Part shown: positions 7,969-16,763 of the stretch, piece after piece
Position numbering within the stretch: position 1 is the stretch's first letter
Layout of the letters: each line of letters starts with the position of its first letter
DNA from: Rhizobiales bacterium UBA1912
Lineage (GTDB): Bacteria > Pseudomonadota > Alphaproteobacteria > Rhizobiales > Devosiaceae
Direction: 5' to 3'
Length of the DNA: 64,000 bases
Assembly: GCA_002337455.1 (NCBI GenBank)
Contig: DDGC01000014.1
Location: forward strand, 264,662 to 328,661
Notes under the pieces: generated by a model
Database searches by the model: none
The model's input: only the letters and a program-made list of their open reading frames with translations
Told to the model about the DNA's origin: nothing
Program-made: the position numbers and the translations under genes

Positions 7969-8787
7969 CTACCCCGCCATCGTCGTCGAACGGTGCGCCC
8001 AGCCAGTGGTGCGCTTTTCGATCCAGGCCATCAGCGCGTACATGATGATCCCTTCGACGGCCAACATCACCAGCCCGGCAAAGACCAGCGGCACGTTAAA
8101 CTGCGATTGCGCGGCGCTCATCATGTAGCCGAGCCCGGAATTGGCGGCGACGGTTTCGGAAATCACCGAGCCGACGAACGCCAGGGTGATCGCCACTTTG
8201 AGCGAGCCGAAGAAGTACGGCATCGAGCGCGGGATGCCCACCTTGAGCATGATATCCATTTTCTTCGCCCCGAGCGCCCGCAACACGTCCTCGGTTTCCG
8301 GCTCGATGGTGGCAAGCCCCGTCGCGACGTTCACGACGATGGGGAAAAAGGCGATGAGGAATGCCGTCAGCACGGCCGGCACCGTGCCGATGCCGAACCA
8401 GATGACGAGGATGGGCACCAGAGCCACCTTGGGGATGGCGTTGAACCCCACCATGATCGGGTAAAGCCCGGCATAAATGGTGCGCGACCAGCCGATCAAC
8501 AGCCCCAGCGCCAGCCCGCCGACCACGGCGAGGATAAAGCCGAGAGTGGTGGTATAGAGCGTCTGGATCGAATGGCGCTGGATGGCCGGCCAATACTGGA
8601 TGATCGCCTCGAAAATCCGCGACGGCGCCGGAAATACAGTGTGGGGTAAGCCCGAAAGCCGCACCCCGACCTCCCAGATCGCAAACAGCGCGACGGTATA
8701 GATCCACGGCATCCACGGCAGCCAGTTGAACGGCTTTTTGGCAATCGGCTGGCTGACGGTTACGGCGGGGGCGGGATTGTCGGTCAT
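7969..8787 (-). CDS. ABC importer permease, nitrate/sulfonate/HMP type
   Basis: This 272-residue permease of the BPD_transp_1 type has six predicted helices and the coupling EAA loop LRALGAKKMDIMLKVGIPRSMPYF. Its best-known relatives carry nitrate, sulfonates, taurine or thiamine precursors. It starts at the ATG at 8787, which overlaps the stop of the ATPase gene by four bases. Together with the ATPase (8784-9575) and binding protein (9642-10673) it forms one importer transcribed on the minus strand in the order binding protein, ATPase, permease. An open frame continues upstream, but that is the shadow of the ATPase gene. Confidence 0.9.
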   Translation of the reverse strand: MTDNPAPAVTVSQPIAKKPFNWLPWMPWIYTVALFAIWEVGVRLSGLPHTVFPAPSRIFEAIIQYWPAIQRHSIQTLYTTTLGFILAVVGGLALGLLIGWSRTIYAGLYPIMVGFNAIPKVALVPILVIWFGIGTVPAVLTAFLIAFFPIVVNVATGLATIEPETEDVLRALGAKKMDIMLKVGIPRSMPYFFGSLKVAITLAFVGSVISETVAANSGLGYMMSAAQSQFNVPLVFAGLVMLAVEGIIMYALMAWIEKRTTGWAHRSTTMAG

Positions 8788-9575
8788 GCCACTGCCCTCG
8801 CTTCGGCGATCTCGGCCCGCAATGCGTGAACCATCTCGTTGAACGCCGGCTCGTACATCACATCGAGCTCGCGCGGCCGCGCGAACGGCACCTTGTGGAC
8901 GTTGACCACCTGGCCCGGGCGCGCGCTCATCACGTGGATAGTGTCGGCCAGAAACGCCGCTTCGCGCAGATCGTGAGTGACCAGCACAATGGTAACACCC
9001 TGCGCGGCGTGCAGATCGCGGATCACCTGCCAGAGCTCCTCGCGGGTGAACGCATCGAGCGCCCCGAACGGCTCGTCGAGCATCAAAAGCTCGGGCTCGT
9101 GGATCAGCGCGCGGCACAGATTGGCCCGCTGCTGCATGCCGCCCGAGAGCTGCCAGGGAAATTTCGAGCCGAAGCCCTTGAGCCCAACAGTTTCGAGCAG
9201 CGCCTCGGCTTTGGCAACATATTCCGCCTTGTGTCGGCGCAGGCGGTGGCGGTGCTTTTCGACGATTTCGAGCGGCAGCAGGATATTGTCCAGCGTCGTG
9301 CGCCAGGGCAGCATTGTAGGATTCTGGAACGCCATGCCGACGATGGAGACCGGCTTGGTGACGTAGCTGCCCGCCACCGTCACCACCCCGGTCTGCGGGA
9401 TGTGCAGGCCGGTGACCAGCTTCATCAGTGTCGATTTTCCGCAACCTGACGGCCCGACAACAGCGGCGAATTCGCCCTTGGCGACGGCCATGTCGAGACC
9501 CGACACGGCCAATGTGCCATCGGCGCCGCCATAGCGCATGTCGACATTGTCGATTTCAACGAGCGGTTTGCTCAT
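8784..9575 (-). CDS. ABC importer ATPase, nitrate/sulfonate/HMP type
   Basis: This 263-residue nucleotide-binding subunit shows every expected motif: Walker A GPSGCGKSTL, a Q-loop in MAFQNPTMLPW, the signature LSGGMQQR, Walker B LLMLDEPFGALD and the switch His in VTHDLREA. The closest family is the SsuB/TauB/ThiZ type. I set the start at the ATG at 9575 (MSKPLVEID); the 22 extra codons upstream read through a strong intergenic hairpin and are not family-like. It overlaps the permease start by four bases. It energises uptake for the binding protein encoded upstream. Confidence 0.92.
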   Translation of the reverse strand: MSKPLVEIDNVDMRYGGADGTLAVSGLDMAVAKGEFAAVVGPSGCGKSTLMKLVTGLHIPQTGVVTVAGSYVTKPVSIVGMAFQNPTMLPWRTTLDNILLPLEIVEKHRHRLRRHKAEYVAKAEALLETVGLKGFGSKFPWQLSGGMQQRANLCRALIHEPELLMLDEPFGALDAFTREELWQVIRDLHAAQGVTIVLVTHDLREAAFLADTIHVMSARPGQVVNVHKVPFARPRELDVMYEPAFNEMVHALRAEIAEARAVA

Positions 9576-9600
9576 GGTCAGCCCCTGCCCCCAAGTCTGG

Positions 9601-9631
9601 CCCGGCCGGGCCGTTGATCGGTCCGGCCGGG
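9601..9631 (-). promoter_or_regulatory. Intra-operon hairpin
   Basis: CCCGGCCGGGCC (9601-9612) and GGTCCGGCCGGG (9620-9631) form a 12-base-pair stem with one mismatch and a seven-base loop. It lies between the binding-protein gene and the ATPase gene and has no U-run. Such hairpins between binding-protein and ATPase genes commonly stabilise the upstream message, giving more binding protein than transporter. Confidence 0.55.
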
Positions 9632-9641
9632 ATTGCGTCAA

Positions 9642-10673
9642 CTACTCGAACATGCGCTCTTCGGCGGGCGGCAGATAGCTGTCGTCGAACACATCGGCAG
9701 CCGAGATGTCAGACGAAATGCCGATCGAGGTGCCCAACTGAGCGATGGCGCGGTCGAGACGGTCGAAATCGATGCCGCCGAACCCGTTCTCCTGAACGTA
9801 AGCGGTGTTGATGTTCATCTCGTTGGCCATGGTCAGGCGCTCGGTTTCGATGCCGATATCGAGAATGTCGTTGGCGGCAACCACGGCAGCCGCACCCGCT
9901 GCCGGATCGGCCACCGCATCGGCAAAGCCTTTCGCCAGCGCGCGCAGCATGGCTTCGACCACTTCAGGATTTTCGTCGGCGAAGTTGGTGTTGACCATGA
10001 TCGAGTTGCCGTAGAGCTCAAGCCCGTAATCGGCCATCATGATCGGCACGATGTCTTCGTCAGGTACGCCTTGCGCCTTCAAATTGAGGATCACCGAGAA
10101 GGCGAACCCGAACACAGCGTCCACATCGCCCTGCGCGAGCATCGGCTCACGCACCGGGAAGCCGATGGATTCGATGGTGATGTCGGACGTGTCGATGCCG
10201 GAAGCCTCAACGAACGCCGGCCACTGGGCAAACGCGCCATCGGGCGGCGGCGCGCCCAGCGTCTTGCCTTCGAGCGAGGCGGGATCCTCGGTGATGCCGA
10301 GGGACGACCGGCCCACGACCGAGAAGGTCGGGGTTTCATAGATCATCATGATCGCCTTGATCGGCTGGCTGGCATCCTCATCGAGGAACTTGATGAGCGA
10401 GTTGATATCGCCAAAGCCCATGTCATAGGCACCGGTGGCGACGCGCGGGATGACTTCGACCGACCCGTTGCCGACGTCGAACGTCACATCGAGCCCTTCT
10501 TCTGCGAAATAGCCATTGTCGCGGGCCAGCATGAAGCCGGCGGCCGGACCTTCGATACGCCAGTCGAGCGTGAAGCGGACCGGCGTAAGGTCCTGCGCCA
10601 TTACCGGAGCTGTAAGGCCGGCGCCCAGAACCAGCGACCCGGCGGCCAGCGTGAACATTCTGCGGTTAAGCAT
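9642..10673 (-). CDS. NMT1/THI5-like periplasmic substrate-binding protein
   Basis: This 343-residue lipid-free binding protein has a signal peptide (LNRRMFTLAAGSLVLGAG, cleavage likely after AQ near residue 27). The NMT1/THI5 fold follows: VRFTLDWRIEGPAAGFMLA, GYFAEEGLDVTF and GAYDMGFGDINSLIKF. Relatives bind thiamine-precursor pyrimidines, nitrate or aliphatic sulfonates. I chose the ATG at 10673; earlier codons would put the signal peptide far inside. A hairpin lies in the leader (10685-10703). I looked for a thiamine riboswitch upstream and found none, so the link to thiamine is unsupported. Confidence 0.88.
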   Translation of the reverse strand: MLNRRMFTLAAGSLVLGAGLTAPVMAQDLTPVRFTLDWRIEGPAAGFMLARDNGYFAEEGLDVTFDVGNGSVEVIPRVATGAYDMGFGDINSLIKFLDEDASQPIKAIMMIYETPTFSVVGRSSLGITEDPASLEGKTLGAPPPDGAFAQWPAFVEASGIDTSDITIESIGFPVREPMLAQGDVDAVFGFAFSVILNLKAQGVPDEDIVPIMMADYGLELYGNSIMVNTNFADENPEVVEAMLRALAKGFADAVADPAAGAAAVVAANDILDIGIETERLTMANEMNINTAYVQENGFGGIDFDRLDRAIAQLGTSIGISSDISAADVFDDSYLPPAEERMFE

Positions 10674-10684
10674 GATGGATGTAC

Positions 10685-10703
10685 CCCTTGGTTTTGCCAA
10701 GGG
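10685..10703 (-). promoter_or_regulatory. Leader hairpin before binding-protein gene
   Basis: CCCTTGG and CCAAGGG form a perfect seven-base-pair stem with a five-base loop, ending 12 bases upstream of the ATG at 10673. It may partly cover the ribosome binding site. I cannot assign a ligand; the conserved CTGAGA core of the thiamine riboswitch is absent. Confidence 0.4.
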
Positions 10704-10840
10704 TGATAGAAGCGCGGCGATTTTTGACTGTAAAGTAAAAAATGCCAAATCCTGTGCAAGCCCAGCCAATTGCCTAAGGCTTGGGCAGGCTGCACAGGGG
10801 ATTTGGTTTCGCCATGGGCAGTAGCGCGCGCCGCCTGTCG

Positions 10841-12817
10841 CTAGGCGGCCCGAACCCTCGGCTGCGCGCGGTCGGCGTTACCGTCCGAAACGCGGAAGAT
10901 CTCGACAATCTCGTCGAGCTGGCGGGCCTGGACTTCGGTCTGCTCGATGGCCGCATTGGTTTCCTCGACCAGCGCGGCATTGTGCTGGGTCATCTCATCG
11001 AGCTGGCCGACCGCCTTGTTCACATCGGAAATCGATGCCGCCTGCTCGCTATTGGCGCTGGCGACGTCGCTCATCAGTTGGGCGTTGGCCATGATCGCCT
11101 CGCGCATCTGTTGGAGCATGCCTGCCGCGTCGGCCACGAGTTTCGACCCGCCACCGACTTCATTGGCGCTCTGCTCGATCAGCGCCTTGACCTCCGAGGA
11201 CGCCTGGGCGGCCGATTGAGCCAGCCGGCGCACTTCGATGGCGACGACGGCGAAGCCCTTGCCCGCCTCACCGGCCCGCGCCGCTTCGACCGAAGCGTTG
11301 AGCGCCAGAAGGTTGGTCTGGAAGGCGATGTCGTCGATCATGCCGATGATGTTGGAAATCTTGCCCGAAGACGTCGTAATGCGTTCCATGGCGTGGGTGG
11401 CGCTGGTCATCACCTCGCCGCCGCTTCCGGCAAGGTCAGACACCTCGTTGACCCGCTCCAGAGCCTGTTGCGCCCGCTGGGCATTCGAGGCGATGGCCGC
11501 GGCGACGACTTCCATAGCGGCGGACGTTTCCTCGATGGTCGCCGCCTGACGCGTCGTGCGATTGGCAAGGTCGGTGGCGCCGGACAGGATTTCGCCGGTC
11601 GCCGTGCGAACCGAGCGCGATGTCTGGCGCAACTGCCCGACGATTTCGGTAAGCCTGTCCGCAACCGCATTGGTATCGGATTTGAGCTTGTCGAAGGCGC
11701 CGCTGTATTCGCCTTCGACGCGCCGGGTCAGGTCCGTCTGGGCCAGGGCCGCCAGCACGTCGCCAGTCTCGTCGAGGCCGTTGGCAACCGTCGACACCAG
11801 CCCGTTGACGCTGCGCGCCAACGCATTGAGTTGCTCGTCGGGGAACGCTTCTTCCACCCTGTGGCTGAAATCGCCCTCCACTGCCGCATCCACCACGGCG
11901 CCGAAAGCATCGCGCAATTGCGCCATCATGGCCGCGCGCTCGATCCCGCGCTTTTCGCTGGCGTCGCGCTCGCTATCGGTCATCTCGGTGACCCGGACCC
12001 CGTTCTGGCGGAAGACTTCGACCGACCGCGCCATCAGCCCCACTTCATTGCCGAGATCGACATAAGGCACCTGCGCGCTGGCCGGATCTTCAACGACGTC
12101 TTCCATGGCGGCGGCCAGCCGCCCGAGCGGCCGCATGAGCCGGCGCGACGCCACGAACACCACGAGCCCGGCGACAAGGAAAACGGCGAGCGAGAGCCCG
12201 CCCAGAAGCAGCAGAACCTGGTCCTGCAGGGCCACGATCTTGGCTTTTTCCACGCCCACATAAAGGATGCCCGAAATCTCGCCTTCCGGCGTCAAGATCG
12301 GCTGATAGGCGGTGAAATAGGGTTTACCCAGAATAACGGCTTCCCCTAGGAAGGTCTCGCCTTCCATCACGACCGGATACACAGCGCCGTTCTGGCCAAG
12401 TTCGGTCCCAATGGCGCGTGTGCCGTCCGGCTTGATGATGTTTGTGGTGCGGCGCCAGAAATCCCGCGTCGCCTCGTCCCACACGAATACGGTGGCCGTT
12501 TCACCGGTGACCTGCGTGATCCGGTCGATCAACTCATTGTCGATAAAGTCGGGGATGGCCGGCAGCGTGACCCCGGTAACCTCGTTCTGGCCGTTCCAGG
12601 CCACCTCGCCACCCTCCACGGCATCGACCAGCATCGTGGCCGCTACGCGTAGATTTGACTGCTGATTGTCATGGGCCGTCCGGGCGATTTCCGAGCGCAG
12701 TTCGCTATCGACAAGCCAGAAAATACTGCCGACTGACAATGCAAGCGTTACAAGAAACAGAAGAACGACCGAAGTGGATATCTTTATATTCTTGAATGTG
12801 GGGCGAGAAAATTTCAT
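10841..12817 (-). CDS. Methyl-accepting chemotaxis protein with periplasmic Cache domain
   Basis: This 658-residue transmembrane chemoreceptor has a first helix at about residues 14-36 and a periplasmic region of about 160 residues resembling single-Cache sensors (FLGEAVILGKPYFTAYQPI, GEISGILYVGVEK). A second helix near 200-222, a HAMP domain (RRLMRPLGRLAAAMEDV) and a long methylation/signalling coiled coil follow. The signalling hairpin shows the invariant CheA/CheW contact region (IDDIAFQTNLLALNASVEAA). It has no neighbouring che genes. The ligand is unknown; Cache domains typically bind small organic acids or amino acids. Confidence 0.93.
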   Translation of the reverse strand: MKFSRPTFKNIKISTSVVLLFLVTLALSVGSIFWLVDSELRSEIARTAHDNQQSNLRVAATMLVDAVEGGEVAWNGQNEVTGVTLPAIPDFIDNELIDRITQVTGETATVFVWDEATRDFWRRTTNIIKPDGTRAIGTELGQNGAVYPVVMEGETFLGEAVILGKPYFTAYQPILTPEGEISGILYVGVEKAKIVALQDQVLLLLGGLSLAVFLVAGLVVFVASRRLMRPLGRLAAAMEDVVEDPASAQVPYVDLGNEVGLMARSVEVFRQNGVRVTEMTDSERDASEKRGIERAAMMAQLRDAFGAVVDAAVEGDFSHRVEEAFPDEQLNALARSVNGLVSTVANGLDETGDVLAALAQTDLTRRVEGEYSGAFDKLKSDTNAVADRLTEIVGQLRQTSRSVRTATGEILSGATDLANRTTRQAATIEETSAAMEVVAAAIASNAQRAQQALERVNEVSDLAGSGGEVMTSATHAMERITTSSGKISNIIGMIDDIAFQTNLLALNASVEAARAGEAGKGFAVVAIEVRRLAQSAAQASSEVKALIEQSANEVGGGSKLVADAAGMLQQMREAIMANAQLMSDVASANSEQAASISDVNKAVGQLDEMTQHNAALVEETNAAIEQTEVQARQLDEIVEIFRVSDGNADRAQPRVRAA

Positions 12818-12916
12818 CGTGCACCTGTCGCTTTAGATGCGTAAACAAACCAACATTACGATTAAATTTCGATGAACCGCCGCGTCACCGGTCCAGTTTT
12901 TTGCCCTGGAAACACT

Positions 12917-13381
12917 CTATAGTGGAAAATGACTCCATTCTTTGACTTCGCGAATACTCAAGTTTGAATGAATTCGCGCCACGCCCGGCAGCCGCGCAAC
13001 GAGATCACGGTGCAGCTGCTCGAACGCCGCCGCATCTTCGCAAACGACGCGCAGGATGTAATCGGACTGACCGGCCATCAGGTGACACTCGAGAATTTCG
13101 GGAATATCGCGCACTGCCTTTTCAAACGCCTCAAACGTCTTTTCGGACTGGCTGGTGAGCGAAAGCTCGATGAAAAACTGCATCGAGAGCCCAAGTTTTT
13201 CCCGATTCAGCACAGCCCGGTACCCTGCGATATAGCCACGTTCCTCAAGCGCTTTGAGGCGCCGGTGGCAGGCCGATGCAGAGAGCCCGATCCGGTCACC
13301 GAGCTCGCTCATGGACCGCGCGGAATCCGTCTGGATGGCGCGCAGGATCTTGCGGTCGATCTCATCGATGGGCAATTTCAT
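12917..13381 (-). CDS. Lrp/AsnC-family regulator, probable regulator of ald
   Basis: This 154-residue protein has an N-terminal winged HTH (IDRKILRAIQTDSARSMSEL, then LSASACHRRLKALEERGYI) and a C-terminal ligand/oligomerisation (RAM) domain with HLMAGQSDYILRVV. It is transcribed divergently from alanine dehydrogenase, the arrangement typical of AldR/BkdR-type activators that respond to alanine. The ATG at 13381 matches the family start. The 122-base region between the two genes contains the inverted repeat TTGCA-A-TGCAA, a good Lrp-type operator. Autoregulation is likely. Confidence 0.9.
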   Translation of the reverse strand: MKLPIDEIDRKILRAIQTDSARSMSELGDRIGLSASACHRRLKALEERGYIAGYRAVLNREKLGLSMQFFIELSLTSQSEKTFEAFEKAVRDIPEILECHLMAGQSDYILRVVCEDAAAFEQLHRDLVARLPGVARIHSNLSIREVKEWSHFPL

Positions 13382-13428
13382 CACGCATATCCCCTGCTTG
13401 GCGCAATAACATCCTGCTCGTTTAAATA

Positions 13429-13447
13429 ATTGCAATGCAATCTGCAA
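13429..13447. promoter_or_regulatory. Probable Lrp-type operator of ald
   Basis: ATTGCA-A-TGCAAT (13429-13441) is a near-perfect inverted repeat, followed by another TGCAA half-site at 13443-13447. The arrangement fits an Lrp/AldR dimer site plus an adjacent half-site, located about 60 bases before the ald start codon. Binding by the divergently encoded Lrp-family protein is inference. Confidence 0.5.
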
Positions 13448-13503
13448 CGCTACTGTGTCCAAGCGGCGTTACACTGTTATCTTCACGAGGAGAGGAGATC
13501 GAC

Positions 13504-14622
13504 ATGCGTATTGGCGTGCCGAGAGAAATCAAGAACCATGAATATCGGGTCGGCCTGACCCCTGAAAGCGCTGTCGAACTTGTCGCTGCAGGCCATGAAA
13601 TCTTGATCGAAACCGGCGCCGGCGCCGGGATCGGTGCCACCGACGCCGCCTATGAGGCCGCCGGTGCCAAAATCGCCCCCGATGCGGGCACGGTCTTTTC
13701 GCAAAGCGATATGATCGTCAAGGTCAAGGAACCGCAGGCCACAGAGCGCGCCATGCTCTCAAGGGGCCAGATCCTTTTTACCTATCTTCACCTTGCCCCA
13801 GATCCCGACCAGACGGCTGATCTCGTCAAATCGGGTGCCGTGTGCATCGCCTATGAAACCGTCACCGATCCATCGGGCGGGTTGCCCCTGCTCAAACCCA
13901 TGAGCCAAGTGGCCGGGCGCATGTCCATCCAGGCCGGCGCGACGGCACTGGAAAAATCCCATGGCGGACGCGGCGTCCTGCTGGGCGGCGTTCCCGGCGT
14001 TCATCCGGCCAAAGTTGCAGTGCTGGGCGGCGGTGTCGTGGGTTTTCATGCGGCGCAGATGGCCGTCGGCATGCAGGCCGACGTAACAATTCTGGACAAG
14101 AGCCCTGCGGCGCTCGAGCGCCTCTCAAACCATTTCGGCGCTTCGGCCCGCGTGCTCTATTCCAACCGCGCCGCTGTTGCCACGGCAATCGCCGAGGCTG
14201 ACCTGGTGATCGGCGCCGTGCTGGTGCCCGGTGCCGCAGCACCCAAGCTGGTGACCCGCGAAATGCTGGGGACCATGCAGCCCGGCGCGGTGCTGGTCGA
14301 TGTCGCCATCGATCAGGGCGGTTGCTTTGAAACCTCAAAGCCCACCACACACGCCGACCCGACCTATGTGGTTGACGATATCGTCCACTATTGCGTTGCC
14401 AACATGCCAGGCGGCGTGGCCCGCACATCGACCTACGCCCTCAACAACGTCACCCTGCCCTTCGCTCTGGCGCTCGCCAACAAGGGGTGGAAGAAGGCGT
14501 TGGCCGATGACGCCCATCTACGCAACGGGCTCAACGTCGCCAACGGCGCGGTGACCTGCGCGCCCGTTGCCGAGGTTCTGGGATATCCGTATGTGCCCGC
14601 GGAACAGGTGCTGGCGGGCTAA
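13504..14622 (+). CDS. ald: Alanine dehydrogenase
   Basis: This 372-residue enzyme interconverts L-alanine and pyruvate plus ammonia with NAD. It opens with the family signature RIGVPREIKNHEYRVGLTP and contains the catalytic lysine/histidine regions (MIVKVKEPQ; FTYLHLAPD) and the Rossmann loop VAVLGGGVVGFHAAQMA. The C-terminal half has VDVAIDQGGCFETSKPT and the NMPGGVARTST motif, both diagnostic of alanine dehydrogenase as opposed to transhydrogenase. The length is normal. GAGGAG lies about 10 bases before the ATG. The divergent Lrp-family gene is its likely regulator. Confidence 0.97.
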   Translation: MRIGVPREIKNHEYRVGLTPESAVELVAAGHEILIETGAGAGIGATDAAYEAAGAKIAPDAGTVFSQSDMIVKVKEPQATERAMLSRGQILFTYLHLAPDPDQTADLVKSGAVCIAYETVTDPSGGLPLLKPMSQVAGRMSIQAGATALEKSHGGRGVLLGGVPGVHPAKVAVLGGGVVGFHAAQMAVGMQADVTILDKSPAALERLSNHFGASARVLYSNRAAVATAIAEADLVIGAVLVPGAAAPKLVTREMLGTMQPGAVLVDVAIDQGGCFETSKPTTHADPTYVVDDIVHYCVANMPGGVARTSTYALNNVTLPFALALANKGWKKALADDAHLRNGLNVANGAVTCAPVAEVLGYPYVPAEQVLAG

Positions 14623-14653
14623 AGCTGAATCGGAATGCAGGAACCCCCTGTCA

Positions 14654-14674
14654 CCCCGGGACTCGTTCCCGGGG
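14654..14674. repeat. REP-like palindrome / bidirectional terminator
   Basis: CCCCGGGA-CTCGT-TCCCGGGG forms an eight-base-pair stem between the convergent ald and glgX genes. The downstream flank GTCCAGCAG resembles that of the palindromes at 7868-7951, so it is probably another copy of the same dispersed element. It may stop transcription from both sides, although no T-run follows. Confidence 0.6.
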
Positions 14675-14730
14675 TCCAGCAGCACCACAATCAATGGAAC
14701 CGCGTTGAACACAACAGGCTGAAAATCAAT

Positions 14731-16749
14731 TCAGGATTTCCTGCTCGTATGCGCAAGAATGACGACGCTGCGCGGGGGCAGTTTCAAGCGGGCATCCTCG
14801 ATTGCAATCTCGGCATCGATGGCGGAGACCAGAGCGACCTCGAAATTGAGCCCCTGTTCGCCCGGCAGGACGACTTCAATCTCCTCGCGCAGCCTGTTGA
14901 ACCAGACCAGCAGAACCTCACCTTCTTCGTGCAAGAACATGCCCAAGACACTGGAATCAGGCTTATTCCAGTCCTCTTCGGTCATTTCCGCTCCGTCCGG
15001 GCGGACCCACATGACATCCTTGAACCCGTCGGCTTTTTCGCCGGTCAGGAATTTGTCGCTTCGAAAGGCCGGGTGGTTTCGGCGCATGTCGGCGAGACTG
15101 GCGACGAAATTGACGAGATCGCCGTCTGCGTTTTCCCAATCGAGCCAGGTGATTTCATTGTCCTGGGCATAGGCGTTGTTGTTGCCGCCCTGGGTGCGCC
15201 CGAATTCGTCGCCGGCGGTCAACATGAGTGAACCGTGCGAGACGAAAAGCGTGGCCAGGAGGGCCCTGACGTCATTGCGGCGGGCCGTGTTGATCGCTTC
15301 GTCGTCAGTTTCGCCCTCGGCGCCATTGTTCCAGGAATAGTTGGCGTTGTGGCCGTCCCTGTTGTCTTCGCCATTGGCGTCGTTGTGCTTGTTTTCATAG
15401 GCAACGAGATCGGCCAGCGTGAACCCGTCATGGGCGGCAAGGAAATTGACGCTCGCGGACGGCTTGCGGCCGTCATGGTTGAACTGGTCGGCAGATCCGG
15501 CAACCTTGCCGGCCAGCGCGCCGATCATGTGATCTTCGCCGCGCCAGAACTTGCGGATTGTGTCGCGGTACTGATCGTTCCATTCGATGAATGGCTCACC
15601 AAACTGGCCCACGTGATAGCCGCCCGGACCGGGGTCCCACGGCTCGGCGATCAAAAGGCAATCCTTGAGGATGTCGTCGGTGCGGATGCGCTCGAGCAGT
15701 TCGGCATCGCGCGAAAAGCCGTCGAGCGAGCGCCCCAGAACCGTTGCCAGATCGAAGCGGAATCCGGCGATCCCGAATTCGGTGACCCAATAGCGCAGGC
15801 TGTCGATCACCAGATCCTGCACCGCCGGATGGTCGCAGCGCAGCGTGTTGCCGGTGCCCGCATCGTTGACCAGATGCATCTCCCCGTCCGCCTCGACATG
15901 GCGGTAATAGGTCAGCGCATCGAGCCCCTTCATCGAGATGACAGGGCCCTGGGAGTCGCCCTCGCCCGTGTGGTTGTAAACCACGTCGAGCACCACCCGG
16001 ATACCCGCCGAGCGATAGGTCTCGACCATATGGCGCAGCGATTGCGGCCCGCGCGGGATGATCCGCGGATCGGTGGCGAAATAGGTGATGGGGTTGTAGC
16101 CCCACACATTGGTCAGCCCCAGCGAGGGCAGATGCCCGTCATCGATCCAACCGGCAATGGGCATCAACTCGACGACGTCGACGCCGATATGCTTGAGATG
16201 CTCGATGACATAGCTCGTCGTCATCCCTGCCAGCGTGCCGCGCAGCGGCCCCTGCACCGACGGGTGGCGCATCGTGAAGGGGCGAACGTTGAGCTCATAG
16301 ATCAGGTTCGGCCGGGTGGTATCGGGCGCCCAGTCCGGCTCGAGCACCGGCCCCTGCACCAGCGCTTTGGGCACCACCGGCGCGGTATCCACCGATTCAT
16401 CGCGCGCCAGCCGCAGCTTCGGGCTGCGCACGAACGTCCTGTCGATGCGCCGGGCATAAGGATCGACCAAAAGCTTGTTGGGATCGAAATAGTAGCCCCG
16501 CGCCGGATCGTACTTCCCGTCGGCCCGCAATCCATAGCTGGCATTGGCAGTGAGCCCATCGATATGGACCGACCAGCGGTTGGCTTCGCCCCGGCTCATC
16601 TCGACCCGGTCGGTCTCTTCGTCCTGATCGTCGAACAGGCACACCCAGATCTTTTCGGCTGTCTCCGAATAGACGCCGAACGCCACGCCGCTGTCTGTCA
16701 CCGTCGCGCCCAGCGGCGCGGGTGAGGCAGGCTTTTTGTCTGATGACAT
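14731..16749 (-). CDS. glgX: Glycogen debranching enzyme GlgX
   Basis: This 672-residue GH13 isoamylase-type enzyme hydrolyses alpha-1,6 branches on phosphorylase-limited glycogen. It has an N-terminal CBM48-like domain (LGATVTDSGVAFGVYSETAEKIWV) and the GH13 catalytic barrel. Its conserved regions are VVLDVVYNHTGEG, GIAGFRFDLATVLG (nucleophile Asp), DCLLIAEPWD (acid/base Glu) and VNFLAAHDGFTLADLV. It is the last gene of the glycogen operon, 14 bases after pgm. Together with phosphorylase it completes glycogen breakdown. Confidence 0.96.
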   Translation of the reverse strand: MSSDKKPASPAPLGATVTDSGVAFGVYSETAEKIWVCLFDDQDEETDRVEMSRGEANRWSVHIDGLTANASYGLRADGKYDPARGYYFDPNKLLVDPYARRIDRTFVRSPKLRLARDESVDTAPVVPKALVQGPVLEPDWAPDTTRPNLIYELNVRPFTMRHPSVQGPLRGTLAGMTTSYVIEHLKHIGVDVVELMPIAGWIDDGHLPSLGLTNVWGYNPITYFATDPRIIPRGPQSLRHMVETYRSAGIRVVLDVVYNHTGEGDSQGPVISMKGLDALTYYRHVEADGEMHLVNDAGTGNTLRCDHPAVQDLVIDSLRYWVTEFGIAGFRFDLATVLGRSLDGFSRDAELLERIRTDDILKDCLLIAEPWDPGPGGYHVGQFGEPFIEWNDQYRDTIRKFWRGEDHMIGALAGKVAGSADQFNHDGRKPSASVNFLAAHDGFTLADLVAYENKHNDANGEDNRDGHNANYSWNNGAEGETDDEAINTARRNDVRALLATLFVSHGSLMLTAGDEFGRTQGGNNNAYAQDNEITWLDWENADGDLVNFVASLADMRRNHPAFRSDKFLTGEKADGFKDVMWVRPDGAEMTEEDWNKPDSSVLGMFLHEEGEVLLVWFNRLREEIEVVLPGEQGLNFEVALVSAIDAEIAIEDARLKLPPRSVVILAHTSRKS

Positions 16750-16763
16750 TGAAGGACTTTCTG

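Noticed and set aside
10674..10840. Thiamine riboswitch before the NMT1/THI5-type importer
   Set aside because: I looked for the conserved core elements and found only a simple hairpin at 10685-10703.
15235..16725. Long plus-strand open frame (496 codons) opposite glgX
   Set aside because: It lies wholly within glgX on the other strand, shows the Arg/Gly/His-rich composition of antisense frames in GC-rich DNA, and has no domain. Similar frames opposite glgA, glgC and pgm were dismissed for the same reason.
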